Below are positions 9,670 to 18,859 of a stretch of 56,110 nucleotides of DNA, piece by piece (the stretch's first letter is position 1; each line of letters begins with the position of its first letter). Location: positions 1 through 56,110 of the forward strand of contig NZ_JAUNXX010000006.1 in NCBI RefSeq assembly GCF_030539555.1, written 5' to 3'. This DNA comes from Methanobrevibacter sp. (GTDB lineage Archaea > Methanobacteriota > Methanobacteria > Methanobacteriales > Methanobacteriaceae). The notes under the pieces were generated by a model. That model was not told the DNA's origin and made no database searches. It worked only from the letters and a program-made list of their open reading frames with translations. The position numbers were made by a program, and so were the translations under genes.

Positions 9670-10602
9670 ATGGTTAATGTTTCTGTTGTTATTGCTAATT
9701 ACAAAAAACAAGATGGCTCTTTGGATTGCATCTTAAGTCAATCCATGAAGGATATTGAAGTTATATTTCCAGTTCCTGAATGTGATAAGGATTCATTGAA
9801 TGAACTGAAGGAAATTGCCAAGGAAGATAACCGTATTAAAATCGTTAAATTTGATACTTACCAAAAGGTCGTTCCATTGGACGTGGTATTATGCAACGCT
9901 TGCGGCGAATTTGTATACTTCTTCACTCCCGGCGAAAGTATCACAGAAAATGTGCTTGAAGAGTTATACGACAATGCAGCTTTCAATGAATCTGATATTG
10001 TTTTATTCAAGGTGTTCGATGATAATGCAAATGAATATTACATGGATTTAAGCGAAAGTTTAAGTGATGATGCTGTTTTTGATTTTAACCAGATAAGAGA
10101 ATGCATTTTTAAACCGCCATTCATATTAAGTTCAAAACTGTATAAAAAGGAATTTTTAAAGGAAAACGGGTTTAAATTTGATAAGTCAACTGAGTTTTAT
10201 GATATAATTTTCCATATGCATACATTAATCAAAGCTGAAAGGATATCATATTGCGATAGTGCTGTGTTAAATCACAATTTCGAATGCTCTAATTTAGTTG
10301 AAAATTCAAATGGAAATGAAATGGACATCTTTTATACAAATGACCATGTGGAATCTGTATTCAAAAAGGAAAGAATGTTCATTCCTTTTGAAATAGAGCT
10401 GAATGACTTTTTAATGAGAAGTGTGGACTGGTTTTTAATATCTTCAGGCTCTCCAGAGTATTATAAGAAAGCCAGAAGGCAATTTTCATTAATCAAATAT
10501 GGGCTGGTTAAGATATTGCCTGAAGATTTGTTCGAGTTGTATAATCTTGTGATGGATAACAAATCCTATGACAAGTTCAAGCAAGTGTATAAGTCCCAAT
10601 GA
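9670..10602 (+). CDS. GT2 family glycosyltransferase (divergent)
   Basis: 310 residues starting at ATG 9670 behind GAGGT; an ATG 4 bases earlier hits a stop at once. The N terminus (NVSVVIANYKKQDGSLDCIL) and the overall order follow the GT2 glycosyltransferase fold, but NDGS- and DxD-type motifs are poorly kept (FVYFFTPGES where the sugar-nucleotide metal site is expected). It may be a divergent or inactive transferase. It lies 17 bases after the ATP-grasp gene and 9 bases before the next glycosyltransferase. Confidence 0.7.
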   Translation: MVNVSVVIANYKKQDGSLDCILSQSMKDIEVIFPVPECDKDSLNELKEIAKEDNRIKIVKFDTYQKVVPLDVVLCNACGEFVYFFTPGESITENVLEELYDNAAFNESDIVLFKVFDDNANEYYMDLSESLSDDAVFDFNQIRECIFKPPFILSSKLYKKEFLKENGFKFDKSTEFYDIIFHMHTLIKAERISYCDSAVLNHNFECSNLVENSNGNEMDIFYTNDHVESVFKKERMFIPFEIELNDFLMRSVDWFLISSGSPEYYKKARRQFSLIKYGLVKILPEDLFELYNLVMDNKSYDKFKQVYKSQ

Positions 10603-10611
10603 GGTTTTCAA

Positions 10612-12291
10612 ATGTCTTTATTAAATAGGGTAAAACAGAAAATATTGAACAGCAGCGACATGTTTGTATTTTATAGGGATAATTATAAATCTGCAACTCA
10701 AAAATCAAAGAAATTGGAAAATTCCATTAAGAAAAAGGATGATGAGATAAAAAAACTCAAATCAAAAAAGGATTCAAATGGTTTCGGCGATTTCGAGGGA
10801 TTTCTGATAGACGCTTATACCTCACCTATCATACGATCACCTATCCCGGATAACTTCAGCTATTGTAAGGAATTCATGGACCAGGTGGCTGATTATCTGA
10901 TTGCCAACCTTAAGAAGCTGGATGAGCTGCCATTGGTTTCAGTTATCATGCCGGTTTATAACAGAAAGGACGTTGTAATGAATGCAATTGAATCCGTTTT
11001 AAATCAGAGCTACTCTAATTTTGAATTGATTATTGTTGATGATGCAAGCAGTGACGGTTCACGTGAACTGTTGGAAGGCCTTAAGCATGATCAGATTAAA
11101 GTAATTTTATCAAACAGAAATGGGGGAAGTTCCAAAGCACGTAACATTGGTCTGAAACATGCAAAAGGAGAATATATTGCATATCTCGATTCGGATAATT
11201 TATGGCAAAAGGATTATTTGGCGGCCACAATAGGTGCTTTCGTTCAGTTGCCGGATGCCTATGGAGTCTATTCCGCTCAATATAAATATAAGACATACAA
11301 TTCACCGCCTGTGGAGGTATTGTTCGGAACTTTAAATAAATCATTATTGCACAATGCCAACTTTATAGATTTAAATTCATTCGCACATAAAAGATGCGTG
11401 CTGGACACGGTCAAGGGTTTTGACGAATCATTAAACAAGGAAGTGGACTGGGATTTGATTTTAAGAATTAATTATCACTATAAGATATATTCTGTTCCGT
11501 TCCTGCAAACAAAATATTATATGGACATTGTGGACAACAGGGTGTCTGACGTGCTGAGAAAACAGACCAAGGCATTTGTTGTACGTGATAAGAATGCCAA
11601 GCTCTACACTCAAAAGGGCATTCTGAATAAAAAGGTAAGCATTGTCATACCTATTGTCGAGTCAAGGGAGAATATTGAAAATTGCATTATAGCGGTCAAT
11701 GCGTTGGAGCTGGAAAATGTCGATATCATTGTTTCAAACAATAATTCGGATATTGATATTGGTGATTTGGCAAGATTTGGCGTGAAAGTTATTGACACCA
11801 ACTCCAATGGAGGATTCAGTGATGCCATAAGCAATGCGGTTAAGGCAAGCGACAGGAATTCTGATATTCTGTTGCTGAGTAAAGATGCAAAGCTCACTGA
11901 AGGATCAGTTGAATCAATGCAGAAGCATGCATTAGATATACCTGACTGCGGATTGATTGTGCCTCAACAGCTTGTTCGTGATGATAAGATAAAAGTGCAT
12001 GTTCCTCATGCAACTAGAATATTCTGGTGCGATATAGCAGCATCAAAACATTACAATACTGTCCACAGGGTTCCGCTTTTCCATGACGGCGAGCTTTTGG
12101 AATTGAACCTTGCAAGATTCTTCGCAACATACATAAAAAGGGATGTTCTGGAGGCATCCTGCGGATTTGATTTGGGCATCGAGGATTCTTATGGCGCAAT
12201 GTATACGTTCAGTGAATATATAAGAAATTTCATGAACCTGAAGATTTATCATGTTTCAGAGATTATTGTTATCAGTAATATATTAGATTAA
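10612..12291 (+). CDS. Double-domain GT2 glycosyltransferase
   Basis: 559 residues. A short charged coiled-coil start (residues ~5-65) precedes two GT2 domains. Domain 1 (~105-330) has LVSVIMPVYNRKDVV, IIVDDASSDGSRE and the metal-binding YLDSDNLW. Domain 2 (~340-555) has KVSIVIPIVESRENI and NNNSD but reads LLLSKDAKL where LLLNNDA is usual, so its activity is less certain. The protein is the sister of the next gene. Two domains in one chain suggest two successive sugar additions, which is inference. Confidence 0.85.
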   Translation: MSLLNRVKQKILNSSDMFVFYRDNYKSATQKSKKLENSIKKKDDEIKKLKSKKDSNGFGDFEGFLIDAYTSPIIRSPIPDNFSYCKEFMDQVADYLIANLKKLDELPLVSVIMPVYNRKDVVMNAIESVLNQSYSNFELIIVDDASSDGSRELLEGLKHDQIKVILSNRNGGSSKARNIGLKHAKGEYIAYLDSDNLWQKDYLAATIGAFVQLPDAYGVYSAQYKYKTYNSPPVEVLFGTLNKSLLHNANFIDLNSFAHKRCVLDTVKGFDESLNKEVDWDLILRINYHYKIYSVPFLQTKYYMDIVDNRVSDVLRKQTKAFVVRDKNAKLYTQKGILNKKVSIVIPIVESRENIENCIIAVNALELENVDIIVSNNNSDIDIGDLARFGVKVIDTNSNGGFSDAISNAVKASDRNSDILLLSKDAKLTEGSVESMQKHALDIPDCGLIVPQQLVRDDKIKVHVPHATRIFWCDIAASKHYNTVHRVPLFHDGELLELNLARFFATYIKRDVLEASCGFDLGIEDSYGAMYTFSEYIRNFMNLKIYHVSEIIVISNILD

Positions 12292-12306
12292 ATGGGGTAT
12301 TTTTTT

Positions 12307-14106
12307 ATGGGATATAAGGATAAACTACTTTCAAAGACAAGTAAAAGCTATGCCTACTACAAAAATAGTGATAAAAGGCGCGATAAAAAAGAAAAGAAAC
12401 TTAGAGAACAGATTCTAAATTTAAAAAAGACTTATCAATATGACTACTACTATGCTGATTTCGAAAATATACTTGCCAAATTTTACATCTCCCCGGTAGT
12501 GGCACTTCCGTTTACAATGGAGGACAAAAGATGCTTTTCTTTTATGGACCATTTGGCAAAGTATCTGAGAAGCACACTTCCTCATAAAAAACCGCTTGTC
12601 AGTGTAATATGTCCGGTTTACAACTACCAGAAGGAAGTTCTTGACATTGTGGAATCAGTAATAAATCAGACCTACACCAATTTTGAACTTATTGTCGTCG
12701 ATGATGCAAGCAATGACAACACATTGGATGAACTTAAGCTTCTTGAAGACAAAAGGATTAGAGTGATTTCAAACGAAACACACATGGGATTGTCCTATTG
12801 CCGCAACATGGCTTTGGAAAAGGCCAAAGGGGAATACATATTCTACATAGATATGGATAACTTATGGTATGAGGAATACCTTGAGTCCATGATGGGAGCA
12901 TTCATGCAGCTGGAGGATGCCGATGCAATATATTCCGGTCAGCTGATTTTCAAGGACAACTATAAGCAACTACAGGGAATAATATTTGGAGTCTACAACA
13001 AGAGCTTACTTTACAATAACAATTATATCTCACTTTCAGCATTCGCCCATAAAAAAAGCCTTGCAGATGAAATAAAATTCGACGAGACAATGAAAACCCA
13101 GGAGGACTGGCTTTTCATTTTGAATGTTGCAAAATATGCTAAGATGCACTCCATACCTATCATACTTTCAAGATTTTTAAATAAAGATAAGAGATTCAAT
13201 AAAAGAAAAGGAGTCAATAACGCAATTGAGGATGCTGAAATTGAACTGGTTCATGAAAAGGTTGACAACAACATCTTCAAGGACTTTTCCCAGCAATATC
13301 AGTTGAACAAAAAAGTCAGCATCATCATTCCAAGCTTCAAATTGTTGACAGATCTGGAGCAGTGCATAGATGCAATACTGTCTTTCAATTCCCCATTCAC
13401 AGACATTATTGTAGTTGACAACAATTCACAGGATGCCGTAAGGCAATACCTGAAGAAAATGTCTGATGATGGCAAAATCAAATACATTCAAAATGACATC
13501 AACTACGGATTCACTTATGCAATAGAGCAGGGAATTGACGTGGCCGATGAGGATTCGGATATTCTTCTTTTAAACAACGATGCAATCCTGACAAAAGGTT
13601 CACTTGAGGCAATGCAGTATTACGCATACAATATTGATGATGCGGGTATAATTGTGCCTCGTGAAGTATTATATGCAGGTGACGACAGGCTGAACACTCA
13701 TGTTCCATATGGAAACCATGATTATGAATGTGACGTAACACCTTCAAGGGCGCATAAGAATATGATTAACATTCCATTGTTTTTCGATGGCGAAATATTG
13801 GAGCTTAACTTCGCGCCGTTCTTCTGCACATACATCAAAAGGGATGTTTATGACCAGAGCATAGGTTTTGATTCTGAATTCGGAAGGCATTACAGATCTG
13901 ACAGGATATTCTGCAATTTCGTAAGGCACTTCTTAAAACTGAAACTCTATCAGATTTCAGATACAAAGGTATATCACAAGTCCAGAAAGGCGACTGCCAA
14001 ATTGAAGGAAAGTAATGATTCATTTGATATCATGTTTGTCAAAAATCAATGGGAACCTGAATTGGGTGAGAAATTAGGATTTAAAAAACCGTATTGGGAT
14101 GAATGA
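12307..14106 (+). CDS. Double-domain GT2 glycosyltransferase
   Basis: 599 residues from ATG 12307. This start is preferred to ATG 12292 because GGGGT lies just upstream and because MGYKDKLLSKTSKSYAYYKN then aligns with the N termini of the neighbouring proteins. Domain 1 (~95-320) carries LVSVICPVYNYQKEV, VVDDASNDN and YIDMDNLW. Domain 2 (~340-560) carries KVSIIIPSFKLLTDL, VVDNNSQD and LLLNNDAIL. Both domains keep the expected residues. It follows directly on the stop of its paralogue, which fits translational coupling and tandem duplication. Confidence 0.85.
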   Translation: MGYKDKLLSKTSKSYAYYKNSDKRRDKKEKKLREQILNLKKTYQYDYYYADFENILAKFYISPVVALPFTMEDKRCFSFMDHLAKYLRSTLPHKKPLVSVICPVYNYQKEVLDIVESVINQTYTNFELIVVDDASNDNTLDELKLLEDKRIRVISNETHMGLSYCRNMALEKAKGEYIFYIDMDNLWYEEYLESMMGAFMQLEDADAIYSGQLIFKDNYKQLQGIIFGVYNKSLLYNNNYISLSAFAHKKSLADEIKFDETMKTQEDWLFILNVAKYAKMHSIPIILSRFLNKDKRFNKRKGVNNAIEDAEIELVHEKVDNNIFKDFSQQYQLNKKVSIIIPSFKLLTDLEQCIDAILSFNSPFTDIIVVDNNSQDAVRQYLKKMSDDGKIKYIQNDINYGFTYAIEQGIDVADEDSDILLLNNDAILTKGSLEAMQYYAYNIDDAGIIVPREVLYAGDDRLNTHVPYGNHDYECDVTPSRAHKNMINIPLFFDGEILELNFAPFFCTYIKRDVYDQSIGFDSEFGRHYRSDRIFCNFVRHFLKLKLYQISDTKVYHKSRKATAKLKESNDSFDIMFVKNQWEPELGEKLGFKKPYWDE

Positions 14107-14123
14107 ATTTAAAATGTGATTTT

Positions 14124-15329
14124 ATGTCATTAATGGAAAAAATATTATCTAAAAGCAATAGCTATAATTATTATAAAAATAATTTTAAAAAACTGAACAG
14201 GGAAAATAAAAAGCTTAAAAAGCTCAATAAAGAAAATAGGATAGCTAAAATCAATCATGATTCTGCAAAAATTGAGCTTTCTAAAAAACAGAACCAAATC
14301 AGTTACCTGAAAAGAGGTTTGATAAACAGGGATAATGAAATCAACTTCCTTAAGAAAGATTTAAAAAACAAACAGACAATTATAAAAGAGCTCATCGATG
14401 AAAACGATGAGTTTGAAGAAGACAACGAATTATATAAGCAGCAGGAAATTGAACTCACAGAGATTAACAGACAGCAGAAAATGGAACTTGAAGATTTGAG
14501 AATTATGATTCCAAGGGAAGCTGCAAGAAAGTATTACTACAAAAAGGTCATGGGCAAGGAGCTCAATCTCGATGATCCTAAGGACTTCAACGAAAAAATC
14601 AACTGGCTGATTGTCAATAAGTATGGTGAAAGGGAAGGAAGATTAACCGATAAGGCTCTTGTCAAGGAAATCATAGCTGAAATGAACATTGACGGACTGA
14701 TTATTCCTGAAACATACAGAACCTACACAGATGCCGATGACATTGACCTGGATGAACTTCCGGACAGGTTCGTATTGAAGAGCAATCACTACAGCGGCAG
14801 GGTGTACATATGCACAGACAAATCAGAATTTGACCTGGATGAAGCCAGAAAGGAATTGAATGAGCAGCTGAAGAAAAGCTTTACCGCAAAAACCCTGGAA
14901 TATCATTACAACTACATCAAACCATGCATAATTGCCGAAGAGTATCTTGATGATAGTGAACATAAGATGCCTTTGGACTACAAGTTCTACTGCTTTGACG
15001 GAAAGGTTGACAATATAATGTTGTGTACAAACAGAGGCAAAAATCTGCTTCTGGATGACTATGATACCGAATGGAACCTGAGGAAATATTCATTTGACAA
15101 TTTCACATCCGATGAGGAGAACGAAAAGCCGGATAATCTCGAGAAAATGGTTGAAATAGCTGAAAGATTAAGTGAAGGGCATACCTTTGTTAGGGTGGAT
15201 TTGTATAATATCAACGGCAAGATATACTTTGGCGAACTGACATTCACCCCAGCTAACGGAATGATTGACCATTACACTCAGGAATCCCTGAATCTGCTTG
15301 GAAGCAAACTGATTTTACCTAAGGATTAA
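14124..15329 (+). CDS. Coiled-coil TupA-like ATP-grasp protein
   Basis: 401 residues from ATG 14124, preceded by TGTGAT; the upstream ATG 14103 lies before this site. MSLMEKILSKSNSYNYYKNN is shared with the N termini of the two preceding glycosyltransferases. Residues ~20-120 form a strongly charged coiled coil. Residues ~130-400 are a TupA-like ATP-grasp domain: DRFVLKSNHYSG, PLDYKFYCFDGK, FVRVDLYNINGKIYFGELTF. Probable role: ATP-dependent ligation of an amino acid or uronic acid onto the polymer. The shared N-terminal tag suggests a common docking site for the cluster proteins, which is inference. Confidence 0.8.
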   Translation: MSLMEKILSKSNSYNYYKNNFKKLNRENKKLKKLNKENRIAKINHDSAKIELSKKQNQISYLKRGLINRDNEINFLKKDLKNKQTIIKELIDENDEFEEDNELYKQQEIELTEINRQQKMELEDLRIMIPREAARKYYYKKVMGKELNLDDPKDFNEKINWLIVNKYGEREGRLTDKALVKEIIAEMNIDGLIIPETYRTYTDADDIDLDELPDRFVLKSNHYSGRVYICTDKSEFDLDEARKELNEQLKKSFTAKTLEYHYNYIKPCIIAEEYLDDSEHKMPLDYKFYCFDGKVDNIMLCTNRGKNLLLDDYDTEWNLRKYSFDNFTSDEENEKPDNLEKMVEIAERLSEGHTFVRVDLYNINGKIYFGELTFTPANGMIDHYTQESLNLLGSKLILPKD

Positions 15330-15330
15330 C

Positions 15331-16293
15331 ATGGTGAAAATATCTGTCATCCTGCCCGTTTACAACAGTGAAAAATACATTGAAAAAGCAATTGAAAGTG
15401 TATTGAATCAGTCATTAAGGGATTTTGAATTGATTGTTGTAAATGATGGCTCAACAGACAATACATTAAACATCATTGAGTCATTTACGGATTCAAGAAT
15501 CAGGCTAATCAACCAGCAAAACATGGGTCCTGGTGCTGCCAGAAACAGTGCCCTTGATATTGCATCAGGGGAATATGTGATGTTTCTTGACTCTGATGAC
15601 TGGTTTTGTGATGATGCTTTAAAGACAGCTTATGGCGAGGCAAAAAGCAGCAATACTGATGTTACTCTTTTTCAGATAATAAAATATGACGGTGAATTCA
15701 GCCAGAATGACTGGTTCAACCTCAACGATTTTGATGAGTCCTTTGAAAACAGAATCTTCAATCCCCATGAGTGTGGGGATTTTCTCTTTGAGATTTCTGT
15801 AAGCGCCTGCCAGAAGATTTTCAAAAGACAGTTTTTAAAAAGCATTGATGCCAGGTTTCCCGAAGGAATATATTTTGAGGACATGCCCTTTTTCTTCTAT
15901 ACATTTCTGAGTGCCGAAAGGGTATCAATAATTAAAAGGCATCTTTATGTCCGGCGAAAGCATCCCGGATCAATTACCGAGTCTGTCGACAGCAAGTTTC
16001 TCGACACTGTCGAGGCGGGCCAAATATTGATGGACATATTTATTGAAAATGGATGGTATGATGCATATCTCTTTGATCTGCTTGCCTTCAAAATCAATGG
16101 TCCCCGATATGCTTTAATGGGCATTGAAGAAAAATACAAAGAAAAGTTATATCTATTAATTAAAAAGGACTATGAAGCAATTAAATCAAGTCAATATTAT
16201 GATGACTATCTTGAAAATTTGGGTCCGGTAAAAAGAAAATTCCTTCTGGATATATTGGATTCTAAAAATTACACTGATTTTAAAAAAAAGTAA
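15331..16293 (+). CDS. GT2 family glycosyltransferase
   Basis: 320 residues, starting one base after the stop of the ATP-grasp gene. It is a canonical GT2 domain: KISVILPVYNSEKYIEKAI, NQSLRDFELIVVNDGSTDNT, GPGAARNSALDIASGEYVMF, LDSDDW (the DxD metal site) and an FEDMPFFFY catalytic-loop region. It is the most intact glycosyltransferase of the cluster and its last gene. It probably acts at the inner membrane face with an unknown sugar nucleotide. Confidence 0.9.
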   Translation: MVKISVILPVYNSEKYIEKAIESVLNQSLRDFELIVVNDGSTDNTLNIIESFTDSRIRLINQQNMGPGAARNSALDIASGEYVMFLDSDDWFCDDALKTAYGEAKSSNTDVTLFQIIKYDGEFSQNDWFNLNDFDESFENRIFNPHECGDFLFEISVSACQKIFKRQFLKSIDARFPEGIYFEDMPFFFYTFLSAERVSIIKRHLYVRRKHPGSITESVDSKFLDTVEAGQILMDIFIENGWYDAYLFDLLAFKINGPRYALMGIEEKYKEKLYLLIKKDYEAIKSSQYYDDYLENLGPVKRKFLLDILDSKNYTDFKKK

Positions 16294-16297
16294 AAAT

Positions 16298-16318
16298 AAA
16301 GGTTTAAATTAAACCTTT
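16298..16318. terminator. Bidirectional hairpin between convergent genes
   Basis: AAAGGTTTA (16298-16306) pairs with TAAACCTTT (16310-16318) across a 3-base loop. It overlaps the 3' end of the minus-strand surface protein and follows the plus-strand glycosyltransferase, so it can serve both. Confidence 0.65.
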
Positions 16319-17605
16319 TGCTGTGTGATGGGCAACCCATCCTCCGTAGAGGAACTGTTCGACAATCATGTATGATGAGTCACCGACACAGTACTTGACG
16401 TCATGGCTGGTCATGTACTCGGCAGGATATGCAAGTCCTTTGAAGCTTTTCGGTGAGAAATTGTCGTCCCATGCACGTTTAAGAAATGCCAGTTTTGTTA
16501 TGTCATAGCGGTATGGAAGCATTCCCTGCGGGTTTGTCCATTGTTTTGTATAGAATGCTGTTGCAAGAACTGAATTGTGTTTCTTGATAAGTCCTCCGTA
16601 ATAGTTGTAGCCCATTTCTTTTATTGTGGCTGCACACATTCCGTTATAGAACGGGAAGTAAACTGCATTTCTAACTTTATAGTAGTTCAGACTGTGTTGT
16701 TCCGGACCGATTCCCTTTAGGATAACTTTCCATCCTGCAATGCGTAGCTTGTTTGCAACATCATTGAGAAATGCTCTTGTAAAACCTCCGTCGGCATCAA
16801 TCACCACAGTCCTGAGCTTGGTCTTGTAGGGATTTTTAATATATGTATATGACAGCTTGTTTGATCCCTTGCAGGATTTGATGTTTTCCTCTCCATAATA
16901 GAAGTACTTTACGTGGTGTATTCCTTTAGGCAGATAGATGGCAATGCTTGCCTGGCCTTTGGAATTGGTTTTTACAAAATAAACCTTTTTGTCCACCATG
17001 AACTTGACCTTGCGCCCTGAAAGGTTCATTCCGTCTCCCTTGAGGGTTACGGTAAATACTTGTCTTAATCCGGCATATCCTTTAAATGATGATGCCTTGA
17101 TTGTGGACTTGGGTTTGGTAAGCAGGAATATCTTTTTGGAACCCTTGATTGTTTTATATCCGGTTTCATTAAAAGTGTAGGTTATTGTATATTTGCCTTT
17201 GGCATATTTTAAAGGCAATTTTGCTATTCCTTTACTGTCGGTGACGATTTTGGTATTCTTGTTTTTGACTTTGAAGTAAACAGTTTTGTTTGCGAGTTTC
17301 TTTCCTTTGTCGTCAAGAAGCTTGACGTCGAAAGTTTCCTTGGTGAGATAATTTGTCTTTTTGGAAATCTTTCCAAAGGAAGCTTTTTTAATTTCCACGG
17401 GAGTGTCATTTCCAGAACCGTTTCCATCGTCATTGACGCTTATAACTTCATTAACTTCATTATTGCTGATTATATCTTCAACGTCATCGGATATTCCCAA
17501 TTCGGTTGAATTATCAATGTTTACTTCGCTTGCACTAACAGCACCCAATAAAAAAACTAGAACTAATACAAATAAAATAAGTGCTGATGTATTTTTAATC
17601 GAAAT
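16304..17605 (-). CDS. Secreted Ig-like surface protein with unknown C-terminal domain
   Basis: 433 residues if translation begins at the ATT codon 17605-17603, 6 bases after GGAGGTG; no ATG lies in frame with the signal peptide without a stop (an ATG at 17620 meets TAA three codons later). TTG at 17548 would cut the signal peptide. The signal peptide ends GAVSA. Two Ig-like repeats follow (TKETFDVKLLDDKGKKLA; FTVTLKGDGMNLSGRKVK). A C-terminal domain of ~190 residues (RTVVIDADGGFTRAFLNDVA ... YGGLIKKHNSVLATAFYTKQ) is not recognised and may be the functional part. It ends convergently with the glycopolymer cluster. Confidence 0.75.
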   Translation of the reverse strand: MSIKNTSALILFVLVLVFLLGAVSASEVNIDNSTELGISDDVEDIISNNEVNEVISVNDDGNGSGNDTPVEIKKASFGKISKKTNYLTKETFDVKLLDDKGKKLANKTVYFKVKNKNTKIVTDSKGIAKLPLKYAKGKYTITYTFNETGYKTIKGSKKIFLLTKPKSTIKASSFKGYAGLRQVFTVTLKGDGMNLSGRKVKFMVDKKVYFVKTNSKGQASIAIYLPKGIHHVKYFYYGEENIKSCKGSNKLSYTYIKNPYKTKLRTVVIDADGGFTRAFLNDVANKLRIAGWKVILKGIGPEQHSLNYYKVRNAVYFPFYNGMCAATIKEMGYNYYGGLIKKHNSVLATAFYTKQWTNPQGMLPYRYDITKLAFLKRAWDDNFSPKSFKGLAYPAEYMTSHDVKYCVGDSSYMIVEQFLYGGWVAHHTAKGLI

Positions 17606-17645
17606 AAATTACACCTCCATATTGTATAACATTATATCAGATACA

Positions 17646-17663
17646 TTATTTAAACCTTTTTAA
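17646..17663 (-). promoter_or_regulatory. BRE/TATA promoter for the surface protein
   Basis: On the minus strand the sequence reads AAAAAGGTTTAAATAATG, a purine-rich BRE followed by a TATA box. It lies about 45-55 bases before the presumed ATT start, giving a leader of ~20 bases that contains GGAGGTG. Confidence 0.55.
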
Positions 17664-17698
17664 AAAGAAAATGCTTTATTTGATATTGTAGTGACTAT

Positions 17699-18574
17699 TC
17701 AACCGGTTAAAACTTCATTCCATACGAAGTCACTGCCGGCAAAATAGCTGATTAGAACTGATGTGAGACTAACTAAAACGAATATCAAAAACACGTCAAG
17801 TGGTGTAAACGCTAAAAACAGTACAAGCAATGCCGCTTCAGCTAAATAAAATATGGTTTTTGCGTTTTTTATATGGACATAGCTTAAAAATCCCAATATT
17901 ATTGGGGTCAGGATTATTGCCAGGATAAAAAGTGTTGCGGTTGAAAGGCTTAAGATATCGCCAACCGGAAGGTGGAGTACCTCAACAAAGAGATACATCT
18001 CAAAGATTGTAAGGAAAAATCCCTGGACTGCACCACAGATTGCCTGTGATAATGTGTGTTTTTTTAAAAGCACCCTTGACCAGATTAAAACAGGATAGAG
18101 TATTCCGAATATTGCTCCGAAGGGTCCTAAAAGCAGAATCAATGCACCGACGGGTCCGCTTAAACCTGTAGTGTGAACGCTGATTTTCCATTTTAGGGTT
18201 ATCAGCATCACAATGAATGTGTTTACCGCATAGCATAAAAGCAGGATTGTCAAAAAGTTATGGGCATTCAAAATCAGAGAAGTCAAAAATCCTATGAAAT
18301 ATGAAACGATTCCGACTATCAGTGGAACGAAACGGTCTGTCCTGTTTGAAATGTCCTTGTCGGTACCTAATTTTTTTGCCCAGAATACAATTATCGCCAT
18401 AGGCAGGAGTGATGAAAAGACAAGTGAGATCAGCTCCAGTACAATGAATTTTGATATGTTGAATTGGCCTCCTTCAAATGAAAGCACAATGCTCATTATC
18501 AGAAATAACGGAATGCATATTATGGGTGGATTTGTCACGGTCGATATTGTATCGGCAATTTTTAATCTGTTCAT
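17699..18574 (-). CDS. PAP2 superfamily membrane phosphatase
   Basis: 291 residues with about eight membrane segments. The three PAP2 phosphatase motifs are visible in reduced form: K68 ... R81-F-V-P84, S132-V-H134 and S166-R167 ... H173. Relatives remove phosphate from lipid phosphates such as phosphatidate or polyprenyl pyrophosphate. Recycling of the polyprenyl carrier used for the pseudomurein or glycopolymer upstream would fit, but this is inference. It ends ~95 bases upstream of the surface protein gene on the same strand. A UbiA-like prenyltransferase is an alternative I consider unlikely, because Asp-rich motifs are missing. Confidence 0.65.
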   Translation of the reverse strand: MNRLKIADTISTVTNPPIICIPLFLIMSIVLSFEGGQFNISKFIVLELISLVFSSLLPMAIIVFWAKKLGTDKDISNRTDRFVPLIVGIVSYFIGFLTSLILNAHNFLTILLLCYAVNTFIVMLITLKWKISVHTTGLSGPVGALILLLGPFGAIFGILYPVLIWSRVLLKKHTLSQAICGAVQGFFLTIFEMYLFVEVLHLPVGDILSLSTATLFILAIILTPIILGFLSYVHIKNAKTIFYLAEAALLVLFLAFTPLDVFLIFVLVSLTSVLISYFAGSDFVWNEVLTG

Positions 18575-18800
18575 ATTAGATATATATAATATAATCAGCT
18601 AATAAGTTTTTTGAAGATTAATTTAAAATCATGTGATTTGATGTGGCCTTCACATGCTGTTTTTGAAAGTTAACGCATAGGGGGTGATGCTTCTTTTAAT
18701 ATTTTGCACCAGATTACCCGATAGCTTTAAAAAATCCTCGAATTCGATATAATATATGGATAATTTACATTAAATTTAAATTATTGTGAACATTTTAAAG

Positions 18801-18812
18801 TTGCAATTGCAA
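18801..18812. promoter_or_regulatory. 12-bp palindrome upstream of flavodoxin-MarR-MATE operon
   Basis: TTGCAATTGCAA is a perfect palindrome just before the TATA region of the operon. It is a candidate MarR operator. The gap 18575-18859 contains this site and the promoter, and no gene that I can support. Confidence 0.4.
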
Positions 18813-18814
18813 TA

Positions 18815-18836
18815 GTTGTCAATGCAACATTTATAT
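18815..18836 (+). promoter_or_regulatory. Promoter with GTT-N8-AAC dyad and TATA box
   Basis: GTTG-N6-CAAC (18815-18828) runs straight into ATTTATAT (18829-18836), 24-31 bases before the ATG at 18860, so the transcript is nearly leaderless. The same layout occurs at the second MarR operon (23795-23816). Confidence 0.5.
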
Positions 18837-18859
18837 ATGATGAGGATATAAGTATAATA

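Noticed and set aside
18686..18751. Short ORF following GGGGGTG at 18677-18683
   Set aside because: The purine stretch overlaps the ATG itself, so the spacing is wrong, and the peptide has no features.
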